Shown piece after piece: positions 11,951 to 24,329 of a stretch of 64,000 nucleotides of DNA (its first letter is position 1; each line of letters begins with the position of its first letter). The notes beneath the pieces were generated by a model. The model was not told the DNA's origin and did no database searches. It saw only the letters and a list, made by a program, of their open reading frames with translations. The DNA is from Sipunculus nudus (taxonomy: Eukaryota > Annelida > Sipuncula > Golfingiida > Sipunculidae). The DNA is taken from NCBI GenBank assembly GCA_026874595.1, contig CM049318.1, positions 879,241-943,240 of the forward strand, written 5' to 3'. The position numbers were made by a program, and so were the translations under genes.

Positions 11951-12724
11951 CCACTATTCCAGGGCAGGGTACAGTAAGGTCAATGGCCCATTGCAGAGAG
12001 TGCTTGTACAGCAAGCTTGTCTGCTGGGGGGGGGGGGGGGTAGTTACATATACTAGTGAAATTTACACTGATTAAAATGCTGGTTATTGTCACAATAAGA
12101 ATGCAGATACTTATTCTTTTTAAGTACCTCTGCTTTTATCAATGCTGTTGATTTTCAGTGGCAATATTTTACTGCTAAAATGTGTGGGTGTTGAGCTGTT
12201 TCTAAAACCAATATGATATTAGGTTAATGCCTATGTATTCCCATAATTGGTCAGTGGCACACTACATCAGTACCCTTTGTTCTGTATTTATGAAGTAGTT
12301 ATCAATTGCAATTAGATGCTGAAGTACTTGTATATACACTACATTCCAAAAGAATTATTTTTTCTTATAATTATCAAGGGCACAAATTATAACCAATGTG
12401 ACATATAGTCAAATTATTTTTTTGTATTGTGTTTTGTGTAAATGATATTTTACTGCATGGATGATTACTATATTTTACACTTCTTAATGAATAAGTTAGA
12501 TGAAAAAGAAAATTATTTATAGTATTATTTTTCTAATATACATAAAGTTCTGAGGAAGCTGGTTATTTTGATACCCATTTTAACATACTTCTTCAGTATT
12601 TATAATTCAATTATAATTCATTTTCTTAAAACCATAATGGAGCTGGGACTTAGAAGTTTCTGCAGCATTTGTGTTCCCTTGGAAAATGTCTAAGTCCTAT
12701 CTTGTAGAACAGTGAGCTCACAGT

Positions 12725-13040
12725 ATATAAACTTATAACTGACATATAACTTACATATAACTGACATATACAGAGCCCCTTCACGTTCACCTCCCTTATA
12801 TCTCCCATACAAGTCACATATAAATGAAATGTACAGAATGGCCTCATGTGCAACTCCCTTATAACTGACATATAACAAACATACAACTCCCTTATAACTC
12901 ACATATAACAATGCCTGACTAAACATATAGCTGCAATATACATATAACTCACATACATAGCATTTATATGGGAAATATATGTCCCTTATAAGGGACATAT
13001 AAGGCCCTTATAAGGGGCATATAAGGCACATTTATGTGAG
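12725..13040. repeat. Right subterminal ACATATAAC/CTTATAA repeats
   Basis: Similar blocks in inverted arrangement ('cttataactgacatataact' and related) form the inner part of the right end of the same element. The two overlapping minus-strand frames here are periodic artefacts. Confidence 0.75.
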
Positions 13041-13063
13041 TACTTTCCATTTTCGTAAGGGTT

Positions 13064-14475
13064 AATTAACACTTGAGAAAAGCACGGTCAGTTTTTAGGT
13101 GTGCTTAACACTTGAGAAAAGCACTGTTAGTTTTTAGGTGTGCTTAACACTTGAGAAAAGCACGGTTAGTGTTTAGGTTTGCTTAACACTTGAGAAAAGC
13201 ACGGTTAGATTTTAGGTGTGCTTAACACTTGAGAAAAGCACGGTTAGTTTTTTGTTAGGCTTAACACTTGAGAAAAGCACTGTCACTTTTATGTTATGCT
13301 TAACACTTAAGAAAAACACTGTCAGTTTTTAGGCATGCTTAACACTTGAGAAAAGCATGGTCAGTCTTTGGTGTGCTTAACACTTGAGAAAAGCACGGTC
13401 AGTCTTTAGGTGTGCTTAACACTTGAAAAGGCACAGTCAGTTTTCCGTTGTGTTTAACAGTTGAGAAAAGCACAGTCAGATTTTTTTTTTGTGCTTAACA
13501 CTTGAGAAAAGCACGGTCAGATATTTTTTATATTCTTAACACTTGGAGAAAGCACGGTCAGATTTTTATATGCTTAACACTTGAGAATAGCACAGTCACT
13601 TTTATGTAATGCTTAACACTTGAGAAAAGCACGGTCAGTCTTAAGGTGTGCTTAACACTTGAGAAAAGCACGGTCAGTTTTTAGGTGTGCTTAACACTTG
13701 AGAAAAACACGGTCAGTTTTAAGGTGTGCTTAACACTTGAGAAAAGCACGGTTAGTTTTTAGGTGATAAACACTTGAGAAAAGCATGGTCAGTCTTTTGG
13801 TGTGCTTAACACATGAGAAAAGCACGGTCAGTCTTTAGGTGTGCTTAACACTTGAGAAAAGCACGGTTAGTTTTAGGTGTGCTTAACGCTTGAGAAAAGC
13901 ACGGTTAGTTTTTAGGTATACTTAACACTTGAGAAAAGCATGCTGAGTATTAAGGTATGCTTAAAACTTGAGAAAAGCACGGTCAGTCTATAGGTGTGCT
14001 TAACACTTTAGAAAAGCACGGTTAGTTTTTAGGTGTGCTTAACACTTGAGAAAAGCACGGTTAGTTTTTAGGTGTGCTTAAAAATTGAGAAAAGCACGGT
14101 TAGTTTTTAGGTGATAAACATTTGAGAAAAGCATGCTGAGTATTTAGGTATGCTTAACAATTGAGAAAAGCACAGTCAGATTTTTGTTATGCTTAACACT
14201 TGAGAACAGCACGGTCAGATTTTTGTTATGCTTAACACTTGAGAACAGCATGGTTAGTTTTTTGTTATGCTTAACACTAGAGAAAAGCACAGTCAGTTTT
14301 GTGTTATGCTTAACACTTAAGAAAAGCATGGTCTATATTTTGGTATGTTTAACACTTGTGAAAAGTATGAGTGATTAATGAATTATAGGCTAGCCATGCT
14401 AAACGCTTGAGAAAAACCTGATCAATACTAGCTATGCTTAACAAATGAGAAAAGCATGATCATCATTAAAGGGGC
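13064..14475. repeat. 38-bp minisatellite, right block
   Basis: This continues the same 38-bp repeat as 7191-8822 in the same orientation, with monomers such as 'cttaacacttgagaaaagca' plus 'cggttagtttttaggtgtg'. The copies decay towards 14475. Short open frames on both strands near 14144-14378 come from the periodicity. Confidence 0.9.
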
Positions 14476-15528
14476 CCAATCACCTATATATCATGTCGAG
14501 TTAATACGAAAAAGTAGCTTCTTTCATTAAAAATAAATTCGAACCTGCCAAAATATTGCTCCGCAAACGTTTGCTCACTCCTGTAAATGAATGTTAAAAA
14601 CAGTGGACGGGGCGCGATCCCAGGTGTAAACTTAAACACAGCACGTGCATCGCCGGGCCACAAGACGTGTCAATCAGGAGATGCCCTTACTGACTTGATA
14701 AAATATGTGATACATGTCCCCACTGGCTGAAACACTGCGTGTCACGCAGCCTTGTTTTGGTAAAAATAGACATGTGGACTGTGTTTACCAACACGCATTT
14801 CATTATTACAATCGGATTACAAAAGAACCTGAAGATGTGTTTTGTAATATTACATATAATGAAATATAACAAAAATAACAATTCATTACATATCCGATTA
14901 AAAAGATGCAGGTACAAACACTTTGTAACCGATTCTTATACTGCAAGAAGTCAAGTGAACGTGGGAGCCGGCATGCTACACACGACATCCCGTTTTTTGT
15001 GTATACCTCAAAAACGTCAACAAATATCCACGTGCATACCCATTGAGCCAAAAACTTTTATCATCAGTGCACCTGAACCGGAAATTGGCACTGCATGGAT
15101 TATTCATTTGGACAGAATTTGACGGATTTCGTCAACAAACCAGACAAGTAATTAATAACAGCGAGCTTGTATGAACCTAATGCTGGTTTCAGTAGGTGCA
15201 ACAATCCTTATGCTTTGTAATGATCAGTGTTTCTTGTGCATTTTACTTATATAAACATAAAAATTCAGCTGGTAAAGTGGGCGGGTCACAGCGGTCGCCT
15301 GGAAAAGTGGTGTGCCTTTCTCTATTATTAGTATAGTAGGGTCGGGGGTCCCATGCCTTATATACCCGTTAACCCTCTATATACCCGTAAAGACACTATT
15401 TATACGACAGGTGCCTGTGGCTGACATCGAGATGTTAAAGTCGCAATTTTTGCTGCTTTTCTCTTCCATATGTACCAAAAGGGGGGGTTTTCTAATGAAA
15501 TTTAACAATTAAAATTTACGTATTTATT
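14476..15528. other. Unassigned intron sequence
   Basis: It starts with 'attaaaggggcccaatcacc', a TTAA followed by AGGGGCC that could be one end of a small TTAA-targeting element, but I found no matching inverted end. The 127-codon plus-strand frame at 14739-15122 has no domain signal. Confidence 0.4.
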
Positions 15529-18042
15529 GCTTGCCGGAAATCTTCGATTTCGGCAAGCATGTTCGTCAGTTGCGTATGTCTGTTTGTCTCTTTGTCTGTC
15601 TGTTTGTTTGTTTGTTTGTTTGTTTGTTTGTTTGTTTGTCACGACTCTCCAGGTCACACTTTTGCATCAATCAACTTGAAACTTACAGGCTTGATTGACA
15701 AACCGATTTCTAGGTGCCCTATTGTTTTTGGTCAACATTGCTCCAAGGTCAAGGGTCAAGGTCACGACAGGTATGGTTAACGGTTTTTGCACTATAACTT
15801 CGCCATAAATAGGCTTATCCACTTCTGCAATAGCTCATTTTTTTCGTCATCACCTGGCCTTTCTTTTGACATGTAGCTTACTTAAATTTGCCGTTACCAT
15901 GGTTACATTTTTTGGGCAAAAATCACGGAAATTGGAAATAACACGACCATTTTTTTGTAACTTTGTCAGTTTTTAAGCTAGGCAGATCTAGTTTTCGGCA
16001 TTTTGTTCCACATGACCAGCTTGACACGACAGAACTGAAAGTCACGCCAAATCTCGCGCCATATCTCGTCAAACGAGAAAAAACGAGACTTCGCGGAAAT
16101 GCTTATAACTCGGCGACTTTTACAGCTAGACAGGTCTGGTTTTCGGCATTTCGTTCCACCAAACAAGCTTGACACGACAGAGTTGCAAGACAGGCCAAAT
16201 CTCGCACCGTATCTCGTCAAACGAGAAAACACAAGATTTCACGGAAAAGCTTATAACTGGGCCAGTTTTACAGCTAGACACGTCTGGTTTTCGGCATTTA
16301 GTTCCACTAGACCAGCTTGACACGACAGATATGCAAGTGCCGTTACCATGGTTACATTTTTTGGGCAAAAATCATGGAAATTGGAAATAACATGACCATT
16401 TTTTGTAACTTTGTCAGTTTTTAAGCTAGGCAGATCTAGTTTTCGGCATTTTGTTCCACATGACCAGCTTGACACGACAGAACTGAAAGTCACGCCAAAT
16501 CTCGCGCCATATCTCGTCAAACGAGAAAAAACGAGACCTCGCGGAAATGCTTATAACTCGGCGACTTTTACAGCTAGACAGGTCTGGTTTTCGGCATTTT
16601 CGTTCCACCAAACAAGCTTGACACGACAGAGCTGCAAGACAGGCCAAATCTCGCACCGTATCTCGTCAAACGAGAAAACACGAAATTTCACGGAAATGCT
16701 TATAACTCGGCCAGTTTTACAGCTAGACAGGTCTGGTTTCCGGCATTTCCTTCCACATGACTAGCTTGACACGATAGATGTGCAAGTCAGGCCAAATCTC
16801 GCACCCTATCTCGTCAAACGAGAAAACACGAGATTTCACGGAAATGCTTATAACTCGGCGAGTTTTACAGCTAGACAGGTCTAGTTTTCGGCATTCATTA
16901 ACATTTGGACGGCTTGACATGACAAACCTGCAAGACTGGCCAAATCTCGCACCATATCTCGTCAAACGATAAAAAAGGAGATTTCACAGAAATGCTAATA
17001 ACTCGGCGACTTTTACAGCTAGACAGATGTAGTTTTTGCCATTTCATAACATTTAGAGAGTTTGATATGACAAATCTACAAGACTGGCCAAATCCTGCAC
17101 CACATCTCGTCAAACGAGAAAACACGAGAGTACATGGAAATGCTTATAACTCGGCGAGTTTTACAGCTAGACAGGTCTAGTTTTCAGCATTCATTAACAT
17201 TTGGACGGCTTGACATGACAAACCTGCAAGACTGGCCAAATCTCGCACCATATCTCGTCAAACGATAAAAAAGGAGATTTCACAGAAATGCTAATAACTC
17301 GGCGACTTTTACAGCTAGACAGATGTAGTTTTTGCCATTTCATAACATTTAGAGAGTTTGATATGACAAATCTACAAGACTGGCCAAATCCTGCACCACA
17401 TCTCGTCAAACGAGAAAACACGAGAGTACATGGAAATGCTTATAACTCGGCGACTTTTACAGCTAGACGGATCTAGTTTTCGCAATTTCGTAACGTTTGG
17501 CCGTCTGGACATAATAAAACTGCTCGTCTCGCCAAATCTCGTACTATATCTCGTCAAGCGAGAAAAAAACATGATTTCACGTAAATGCTGATAAGACGGC
17601 GACTTTTGCAGTTAGACAGGTCTAGTTTCCGGCATTTTGTAATATTTGACAAACCTGACATGACAAAACTGGAAATCTCGCTAAAGCTCGCACCATTTCC
17701 CGTCAAACGAGAAAACACGAGATTTCATGCAAATGCTTATAACTCAGCAGCTTTTATAGCTAGACAGGTCTAGTTTTCGGCATTTCATATCATTTGGCCA
17801 GCTTGACATGACAAACCTGAAAACGTCTCACTGCTTCTTGTCAAACGAGATTAACGGGATTTCATGAAAAAATTTTGAACTTGGTCCCTTTACACTAGAA
17901 AGATATGCAGCTGTTAAAGGTCAGCATGCATAAATAAACATATTATCCGTTTCTGCTGCCCCCACAATGTTGCTCATTCATATGACTGTTTCTACATGCA
18001 CTCTCTGTCTATCTGTCTGTATCATTTCCATTTCCGGCAAGC
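15529..18042 (-). mobile_element. Hairpin-ended satellite element 1 (pearl/Helentron-like)
   Basis: The low-coordinate end is a hairpin (GCTTGCCGGAAATC with GATTTCGGCAAGC, 15529-15559). The same arm recurs inverted at the other end (TTTCCGGCAAGC, 18031-18042). Next to the hairpin is a (TTTG)n tract, then about thirteen core repeats of 147-150 bp. This order of unique arm, tandem core, simple repeat and terminal hairpin is that of bivalve pearl-type, Helentron-like non-autonomous elements. It lies on the minus strand. No protein is encoded. The element class is inferred from structure. Confidence 0.6.
15960..17870. repeat. About 13 tandem core repeats of about 148 bp
   Basis: Each unit contains 'cagctagacaggtctagttt', then 'cagcttgacacgacagaact', then 'tctcgtcaaacgagaaaaca' and 'cttataactcggcgactttt'. 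The TCGTCAAACGA core is palindromic. The numerous overlapping short frames on both strands are by-products of the repeat. Some neighbouring pairs are nearly identical (around 16868-17163 and 17164-17459), which shows recent two-unit duplication. Confidence 0.85.
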
Positions 18043-20140
18043 GCGTGAGTCTGGTCATCTTGTATTAATATTTCATATATGAAAGAATTATAAAATACCT
18101 TTTCAGGAAGGTAAAGCTATATGTAACATAAAAATTACGGAACGCTTCACGAATCTGCGTGTCTTCCTTGCGCAGGGTCATTCACTGTATCGTTCCAATA
18201 TTAGTTTTCTTCCAGATAGTACGTTGCTGGTTGTCGTTTTTCCTGACGGATGAATTCACTGGTCGTCGTTTCTCCTGGTTCTAGTGGTAGATGGTTGCTG
18301 AGTCCTGGTTGACGAGTGATCTTGTCCCAGCGCGGGCACGTCTTCTCAAACAATGACCTGGACTGCTATTGGCCAGTACTTACTTCCGGTCTGCAGTGCA
18401 TTATGGTCGCCCCAAATCTTTCTTAATATAATATTTAATGGAGTTTTTAGTCCAGTTAGAATACGGATGGGGATGTATGTAACATATATATTTACTAATC
18501 GTGACCCTTCTTGTCAAAGTGAGGTCCTCTGTAATCATTATTCAAAATCTAGCAACCTAGAACTTCCGCCCTCTTGTAAGCAGTGCCGCCATATTGGATA
18601 TTCGCCCTCTCCTAGTTAATTCCGCGTCTTCATGAACTGGTTATACTGCAGATAAAATTAAACTACTTGTTTCAAATGAATCTGCTTATTTAGCAAGGTC
18701 CTCACGCTGCCGGCTATGGGTTTCCATACGTTAAGAGTAGCAGATTTCCAAGGACACAGTGTTACCTTAATTATCGCCCGGCGGCACCGTACTAATACCG
18801 ATGTCCGACCTCCAAGTATTCTATTTGTTGGGACAGTTTTTAACTCTGATTTTGGTTATCATTACCTTCTTTTCAACCAGGCAGGTCTTTGGCCTTTAAT
18901 ATTTGTGAAAATACTATAGTTCTGCCCCCCCCCCCCCCCCCCGTATCATTTCCTTTTAATTGGCGCCAAACACACAAAACACTGATGGTGTGGCGAGCAT
19001 AAAATTATTATCTGCTTTGGGCAGAGTAATTGTATTTAAAACCAGCTTTTGAATATATTCAAATTTCATAGACATATTTAATATTTAGCACAAAATAAGA
19101 CAAGATAATAACATGGGTGTATTAGTTATAAACCCTAGCAAGGTAAAGTTTACTGAAATAACAAGCAGGAATTTTATATTTCATGACATATTCTTGATAC
19201 CATGACCTTTACCTGTATTGAATGGCACTGATGTAATTTGGTGCAGTGACACAGACCTGATCAAGATTCCACGATCTGCATAATAGTTCACTGGTAAGAA
19301 TATATGAGGAAGTGTTTTCAGAAATTATAGTGTTAATTATCAAGTGACAGTTATAAAGATAAGCACAGTCCCGGCTGCCTGACCAGAGACCTCCGCACGC
19401 CTGTCAATCAGCGATGTGCTGTGCACCACCAGGAAATAGGTAACCAATAAGCAATTGAATTCCTTGTGTTTCTTGCCGAGCTGACGGTGGTCCTGTATAC
19501 ACCCCACATGGGGTTGACATCTGAATTAAAATGCTTATTTTTCCAACTGATACAATTTAACTCCAGAAAAGTGTTAATGTAACAAGATAGATATATATAA
19601 CAAACAACTATATAAGGTCTCAATTTTTCACAAAAATGCCAATTTTATGATTTTTGAAGATTATTAGATCTTAAACATTCACATAGAGTTATGACTGTAT
19701 TCAAGATAATAATACACAGATATACATGATGGGAAGAACTAAAAAGGTTATGTTAGATCTCTCGTACTGCTGTCATATCCTTGGTTAATTGTTTCACTTC
19801 TTGGCCATTTTGTCTTATGTCAATGTTATTTTATTTTCAACTTATGCTGAAAATAGAGAATCATCAACAAGGAATGTTTAAAGTCATCAGTCAATAATAT
19901 ATTTTGCCCTTAAATCTGTTTACCAACAAACATACCAGTTTGTCATTATATTTCATTAGCTCATGAAATTATGTCTAGCCTTGTTAATGTCAAGATACAA
20001 GGAAATCCAATGATCAACAAAATTAATAACAAAATGCAAAATGAAATATCACTAAAATATCACAACAAAATATTTCTTCAACAGGAATAAAACCCCTTGT
20101 AAAAAAACAAGGGCAAAGTTGATCTGAGGAATAGATCTAG
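18043..20140. other. Unassigned intron sequence with a poly(C) tract
   Basis: A C19 run lies at about 18925-18943. The sequence around 18.1-19.0 kb is less AT-rich than its surroundings and may be an old transposon, but no ends or protein signal were found. The remainder is ordinary AT-rich intron. Confidence 0.4.
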
Positions 20141-21101
20141 TATGTCCCCTGCCTGATGTTGGAAAATTTAGAAAAAAAGTTTTGAACACATGTATGAAAT
20201 TTGAGATGTGTCAATATCACACAGCCATATTACATTGCAAGCTTGAAAAATGGTGACTGTGCCTCAAATTCTTTTCAAGTTAATTGCGTTAACATCATTT
20301 TTAGCATATGGCCACCGTGACCTTGAAAAAATGTTTCAAGGCCATCCATGTTTAAACTTGATCTAGCCCTTTAAATAAAGTTCACCAATGCTGCAAGTTT
20401 GGTGACTGAACTTCAAATTCTTTGAGTTATTGCATTAACATCATTTTAGCATTACCCCGCTGTGACCTTGAAAAATGTGTCAGTTAAGCCCATCCATGTT
20501 CAAACTTGATCTAGCCCTCAATAAGGTTCATCAATGCTGCGAGATTGGTAACTCTACCTCAAACTCTTTTCGAGTTATTGCATTAACATCATTTTAGCAT
20601 TATCACCACTGTGACCTTGAAAATGTGTCAAGGTCATCCATGTTCAAACTTGATGTAGCCCTTAATAAGGTTCATCAATGCTGCAAGATTGGTAACTCTA
20701 CCTCAAACTCTTTTCGAGTTATTGCATTAACATCATTTTAGCATTATCACCACTGTGACCTTGAAAATGTGTCAAGGTCATCCATGTTCAAACTTGATAT
20801 AGCCCTTGATAAAGGTTCCTCAATGCTGCAAGATTGGTAACTCTACCTCTATCTCTTTTCGAGTTATTGCATTAACATCATTTTAGCATTATAACCGCTG
20901 TGACCTTAAAAAATGTGTCAAGGTCATCCATATTTGAACTAAGTTGCATCACTGCTGCAAGTTGTGGTGACTGGATCTAAAACTCTTCTCGAGTTCTTGG
21001 GTTAACAAATTTGTGATGGATAGACGGATGGACGGATGGACAGACACTCACAATATCTATGTCCCCTGCCAAAGGAGCCTTCAGTAACGGCAGGGGACAA
21101 A
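20141..21101 (+). mobile_element. Hairpin-ended satellite element 2 (pearl-like)
   Basis: It begins with ATGTCCCCTGCC at about 20141 and ends in a hairpin whose arms are TGTCCCCTGCC and GGCAGGGGACA (about 21060-21101). Between them are about five core repeats of 150-160 bp with the blocks 'gtgaccttgaaaatgtgtca' and 'aaggtcatccatgttcaaac', and then a (GGAC)n-like tract at 21014-21046 just before the hairpin. This is the typical layout of bivalve pearl elements. No protein is encoded. Confidence 0.7.
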
Positions 21102-21486
21102 AATGTTAAATGCCCTATAACAATATCTTACATCTATAGTTATCTGCAGATAATCTTTTTAACCTTTTTTAAAATAGACCAGAAAATGCTAATCCCACCT
21201 CACCAGGGTTGTTTGTTTTGAATAAATCCACATGTTTGTAACATGGGTGGCCTGCAAAATTAATGCAAACACATTTAACAAGACATCGTGAGCAAGTCAG
21301 ATGTACCAGAGTTTTGCATAGAGTGTTTTGCTACTTGTGACCTTTCAACTTCCGTTAATATGAAACCACCTTAGATTACATGTTTATCTCACATGTAACA
21401 TGTTTACTAACACCTTGTAGATATACAAGATCATACATGCAACCAAGAAGCATCATAAGAACATTTCTTAAAAGAAAGTTCATTAA

Positions 21487-22172
21487 CACATTCGCTGCCA
21501 ATGATGTGTATACCTGTCATTTATTATGATTCCCCCAGTGCCAAGCACGTGTATACACCTCATTTATTTACCAGCCATTTTCAGCAGGAATTCTCATAAA
21601 TTTATCAAGAAAATCTTTGCCAATGAGTAGTAGTCAATTTATAAAATAGTCTAGCATTATGAAAATAAATTTTTGTTATTCAACAGTGCGCTGCATCTTT
21701 CGAAAGCAGGAAAGATGTGTACATGGTGACAAATTCCACTGCTCCGGTCAATTGCCGTGAAATAACTTTACGACGCCCTTCAGTTTGAAGTCGATTCCTT
21801 TTAAGAATACTCCTTTGAAACAAATGAAAGGAAGGATCGTAAAAATATGTAGCTAGTTCATCATTTACAATAAATATAGATCTTTATTTGAATCAGTTGT
21901 TAGCTTTATGCTGGTGTCAACGTAGACGCTATGAGACCAGTCCACCGGAGCCATGCTTTGACTACTGTCGGTCATTTAGCTCAGTGCCCAACTTCACACC
22001 TCCCCCCCCCCCCCCCTCCTGAAGTTTTATTGCCACTGTGTAATCCGAAGTCACACCTTCTTATCAGGTAATTAGCACCTAGGCTTGGTACCACTGCAGC
22101 TCGCGGGGCTGCTGGGGTCCCTGTGTATGGCCCTGGCACTGGGGGGTGAACATGGGCTTGGCAGTGAATGTG
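21487..22172. mobile_element. piggyBac-like MITE, 686 bp
   Basis: Both ends are flanked by TTAA (21483-21486 and 22173-22176). The terminal inverted repeats are CACATTCGCTGCCAA on the left and CACATTCACTGCCAA on the right after reverse complement. TTAA duplication is the mark of piggyBac transposition. There is no transposase, so it is non-autonomous. It contains a C16 run at about 22003-22018. Confidence 0.75.
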
Positions 22173-22229
22173 TTAATATGTACCCAAAAAAAGCCAGAAA
22201 CCACATAAACTCTTTAGGAAATGCAGATA

Positions 22230-22740
22230 AATAGCTGGGTTTAATGATCATGCAGATGAGCACTTAGACAACCAATCACAGACCTTTGATCATGCAGATG
22301 AAGATTTAGACAACCTAGCACAGACCTAGCTTTGATCATGCAGATGAGCACTTAGACAACCAATCACAGACCTAGCTTTGATCATGCAGATGAGCACTTA
22401 GACAACCAATCATAAACCTTTGATCATTCAGATGAACACTTAGACAACCTAGCACAGACCTAGCTTTGATCATGCAGATGAGCACTTAGACAACAAATCA
22501 CAGACCTAGCTTTGATCATGCAGATGAGCACTTAGACAACCAATCACAGACCTTTGATCATGCAGATGAGCACTTAGACAACCAATCACAGACCTTTGAT
22601 CATGCAGATGAAGATTTAGACAACCAATCACAGACCTTTGATCATGCAGATGAGCACTTAGACAACCTAGCACAGACCTTTGACCATGCAGATGAGTATA
22701 CTTAGACAACCAATCACAGACCTTTAACAATCTGATGAGA
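22230..22740. repeat. 42/48-bp tandem array fused to the exon 7 donor
   Basis: About eleven copies of 'tgatcatgcagatgagcact' plus 'tagacaaccaatcacagacc' occur here, with a 42-bp form and a 48-bp form that has an extra 'tagctt'. On the minus strand each unit carries ATCAAAG|GTCTGTG, a near match to the true exon 7 donor GTTAAAG|GTCTGTG, preceded by CTCATC as in the exon. The 42-bp form is 14 codons, so it stays open in the exon frame. Confidence 0.85.
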
Positions 22741-22869
22741 GCAGCTGGTGCATCCAGTGCTAGGAAAGCTTTCTGGCTGTTCTCGTTCTTCTCAGACAGT
22801 GCTTCCAGGGCACTGGCAGCCTTCACCCTCACAGTCATAGTCTTACCCTTTACCAGTCTCACTATGTGT
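22722..22869 (-). CDS. ANKAR: ANKAR exon 7 (armadillo repeat)
   Basis: This 148-bp exon runs from the acceptor 'catctgtttcag|ACACA' to the donor 'GTTAAAG|GTCTGTG'. It enters in phase 2 and ends in phase 0. It encodes EHIVRLVKGKTMTVRVKAAS and ends APAALIRLLK, a standard armadillo repeat. The donor borders a 42/48-bp tandem array in the intron. The last roughly 18 exon bases plus the donor resemble the repeat unit. If this intron were retained, the frame would stay open for about 69 codons through the array as 14-residue repeats before a stop. Confidence 0.92.
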
Positions 22870-23476
22870 CTGAAACAGATGATATCAACAGTTTTAAATA
22901 TATTTTCATATGATCTAAACCATCATCAGTCATCCATCAGTCTAATAGAGTTTCTGAAACTGATGGTATCAAAAACATAGTAAAACTTATCTATGCATGA
23001 CTGACAGATCATCTATATAAATATTTAGTAATTGACTTTGCAGTTTAAGTTCAACTCCTAATTTTTTCTCTCACAATTTAACTAAACACCATTCCATAAC
23101 ATAGGTGGTCCATCTATATCTAAAGACATTGTATTTGAATTCAAGCAACAGTTATCTTCTCTCTTGATTAAACTATCATGGGCATATTATAGCAGTTTCC
23201 TGTATCTAAAGTTGATATTATGATTGAACTACAGGTGTAACAATGCATCGAATAATCAATGCAAAGAACTGCATCCACTTGATTAATTTGTATAATGTAA
23301 TATAATTAAATAAAATTGTATAAAAATAATAACTGAATCAATAATTGAATCAAAGGTAAAAAATCAATTAATCTGAATCATTTCAAAAGCCCTTCAGAAT
23401 TTACAGGCCTAACCTGAACATATCCTTTAGTGATCTTTTTTTACGCATGGCATTGTAAATGGTTAGTTAAACTCAC
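22870..23476 (-). other. ANKAR intron 6, nothing further seen
   Basis: AT-rich intron of about 607 bp between exons 6 and 7, with no repeat or coding signal. Confidence 0.6.
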
Positions 23477-23990
23477 TCAACAGCTCCTTCTGCAACCACA
23501 GCATTCTGGTTTTCAGGGTGACCTGTTGTTACCGCAGCAACAGCAGCTGCAGAAGAAGCTTGAAGGACATCAGAGTCTATCTGAGGTTTAAGAAATTCCA
23601 CCAGTGGTTCAATCCCACCATGCTCAGCTACTGCAGTTTGGTTTGCAGGATTTCCCAAACACATAACCCTGATGGCATTGACTGCGTTCACCAAAACTTG
23701 TTCTAATTCAGAGTCAAGCAAGTTCACGAGTGGGGCAATCCCACCTTGGTCAGCTAAGCATGTCTGGTTATTGTCCACACATGCAAGATCAGATAATACC
23801 ACCGCAGCTGAAGCTTGTATGTCATCATTTGGAGAACTCAGAAGGTTGATCAGGATTGGTCCAGCCGCTGCCTTTGTGAGGGCTTTCCTGATTGGCTCAT
23901 GCTCAGATACATTACATAATACTGATGCTGCCACCGTCTGAAGCTCTTCACACCCATCTCGCAGCAAGTCCACAAGTGCAGGAATTCCAC
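23477..23990 (-). CDS. ANKAR: ANKAR exon 6 (about four armadillo repeats)
   Basis: This 514-bp exon is the largest here. The acceptor is 'tatatcctag|GTGGA' and the donor 'GCTGTTGA|GTGAGT'. It encodes about four 41-42-residue armadillo repeats, recognised by their repeated starts: GGIPALVDLL, AAGPILINLL, GGIAPLVNLL and GGIEPLVEFL. Typical H3 helix patterns (AASVLCNVS, AAVVLSDLAC, AVNAIRVMCL) follow each. Armadillo repeats stack into a superhelix that binds partner peptides. This is the strongest single piece of coding evidence in the window. Confidence 0.96.
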
Positions 23991-24329
23991 CTAGGATATA
24001 TACATGTACATATATATATAATCAGATTGAACACCTAAGTACTGGCTAAGTAGTCACATGTGTTTAGTCAAACATCCATTAGCTTTACCATATGATCCAC
24101 TTTACAGTGTGTTACCAATGAGTAAGAACCTGCAGTGTGTGGTCCTTATGAAACAACATTTTGAAATGCATGTAGGCTTAAGTCTTAAATGGATTTTGTA
24201 TCACACATGCAAAGATGTAAAATTAGCAATCAGAAAAATTCAAAGTCCTGTGAAAACAACAATAAAAAAAAATAATTCCATGCAATATGGTATTCAATTA
24301 ATCCCCTCCATCTTCAAGGAATTCTAGTA

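Larger units (their letters stand above)
8823..13063. mobile_element. 4.2-kb TIR element with piggyBac-like ends, inserted in the 38-bp array
   Basis: The left end reads CCTTACCGAAAA. The right end, reverse-complemented, reads CCCTTACGAAAATGG. The right end is followed by GGGTTAA and then array sequence. The array unit contains TTAA, so a TTAA target with CCC termini suggests a piggyBac-type transposon, with the left junction damaged. Both ends carry several hundred bases of subterminal short repeats (8830-9210 and 12725-13040) made of CATATATG, ACATATAAC and CTTATAA blocks in opposite orientation. No transposase is seen, so it is non-autonomous or decayed. Flanking by the two halves of one minisatellite is the strongest evidence for insertion. 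The superfamily is an inference. Confidence 0.6.

Noticed and set aside
7191-14475. CRISPR-like regular repeats of about 38 bp
   Set aside because: No spacers of independent sequence, gradual divergence between monomers and no cas genes.
14739-15122. 127-codon plus-strand frame
   Set aside because: No domain signal, overlapped by an equally open minus-strand frame, no splice signals recognised.
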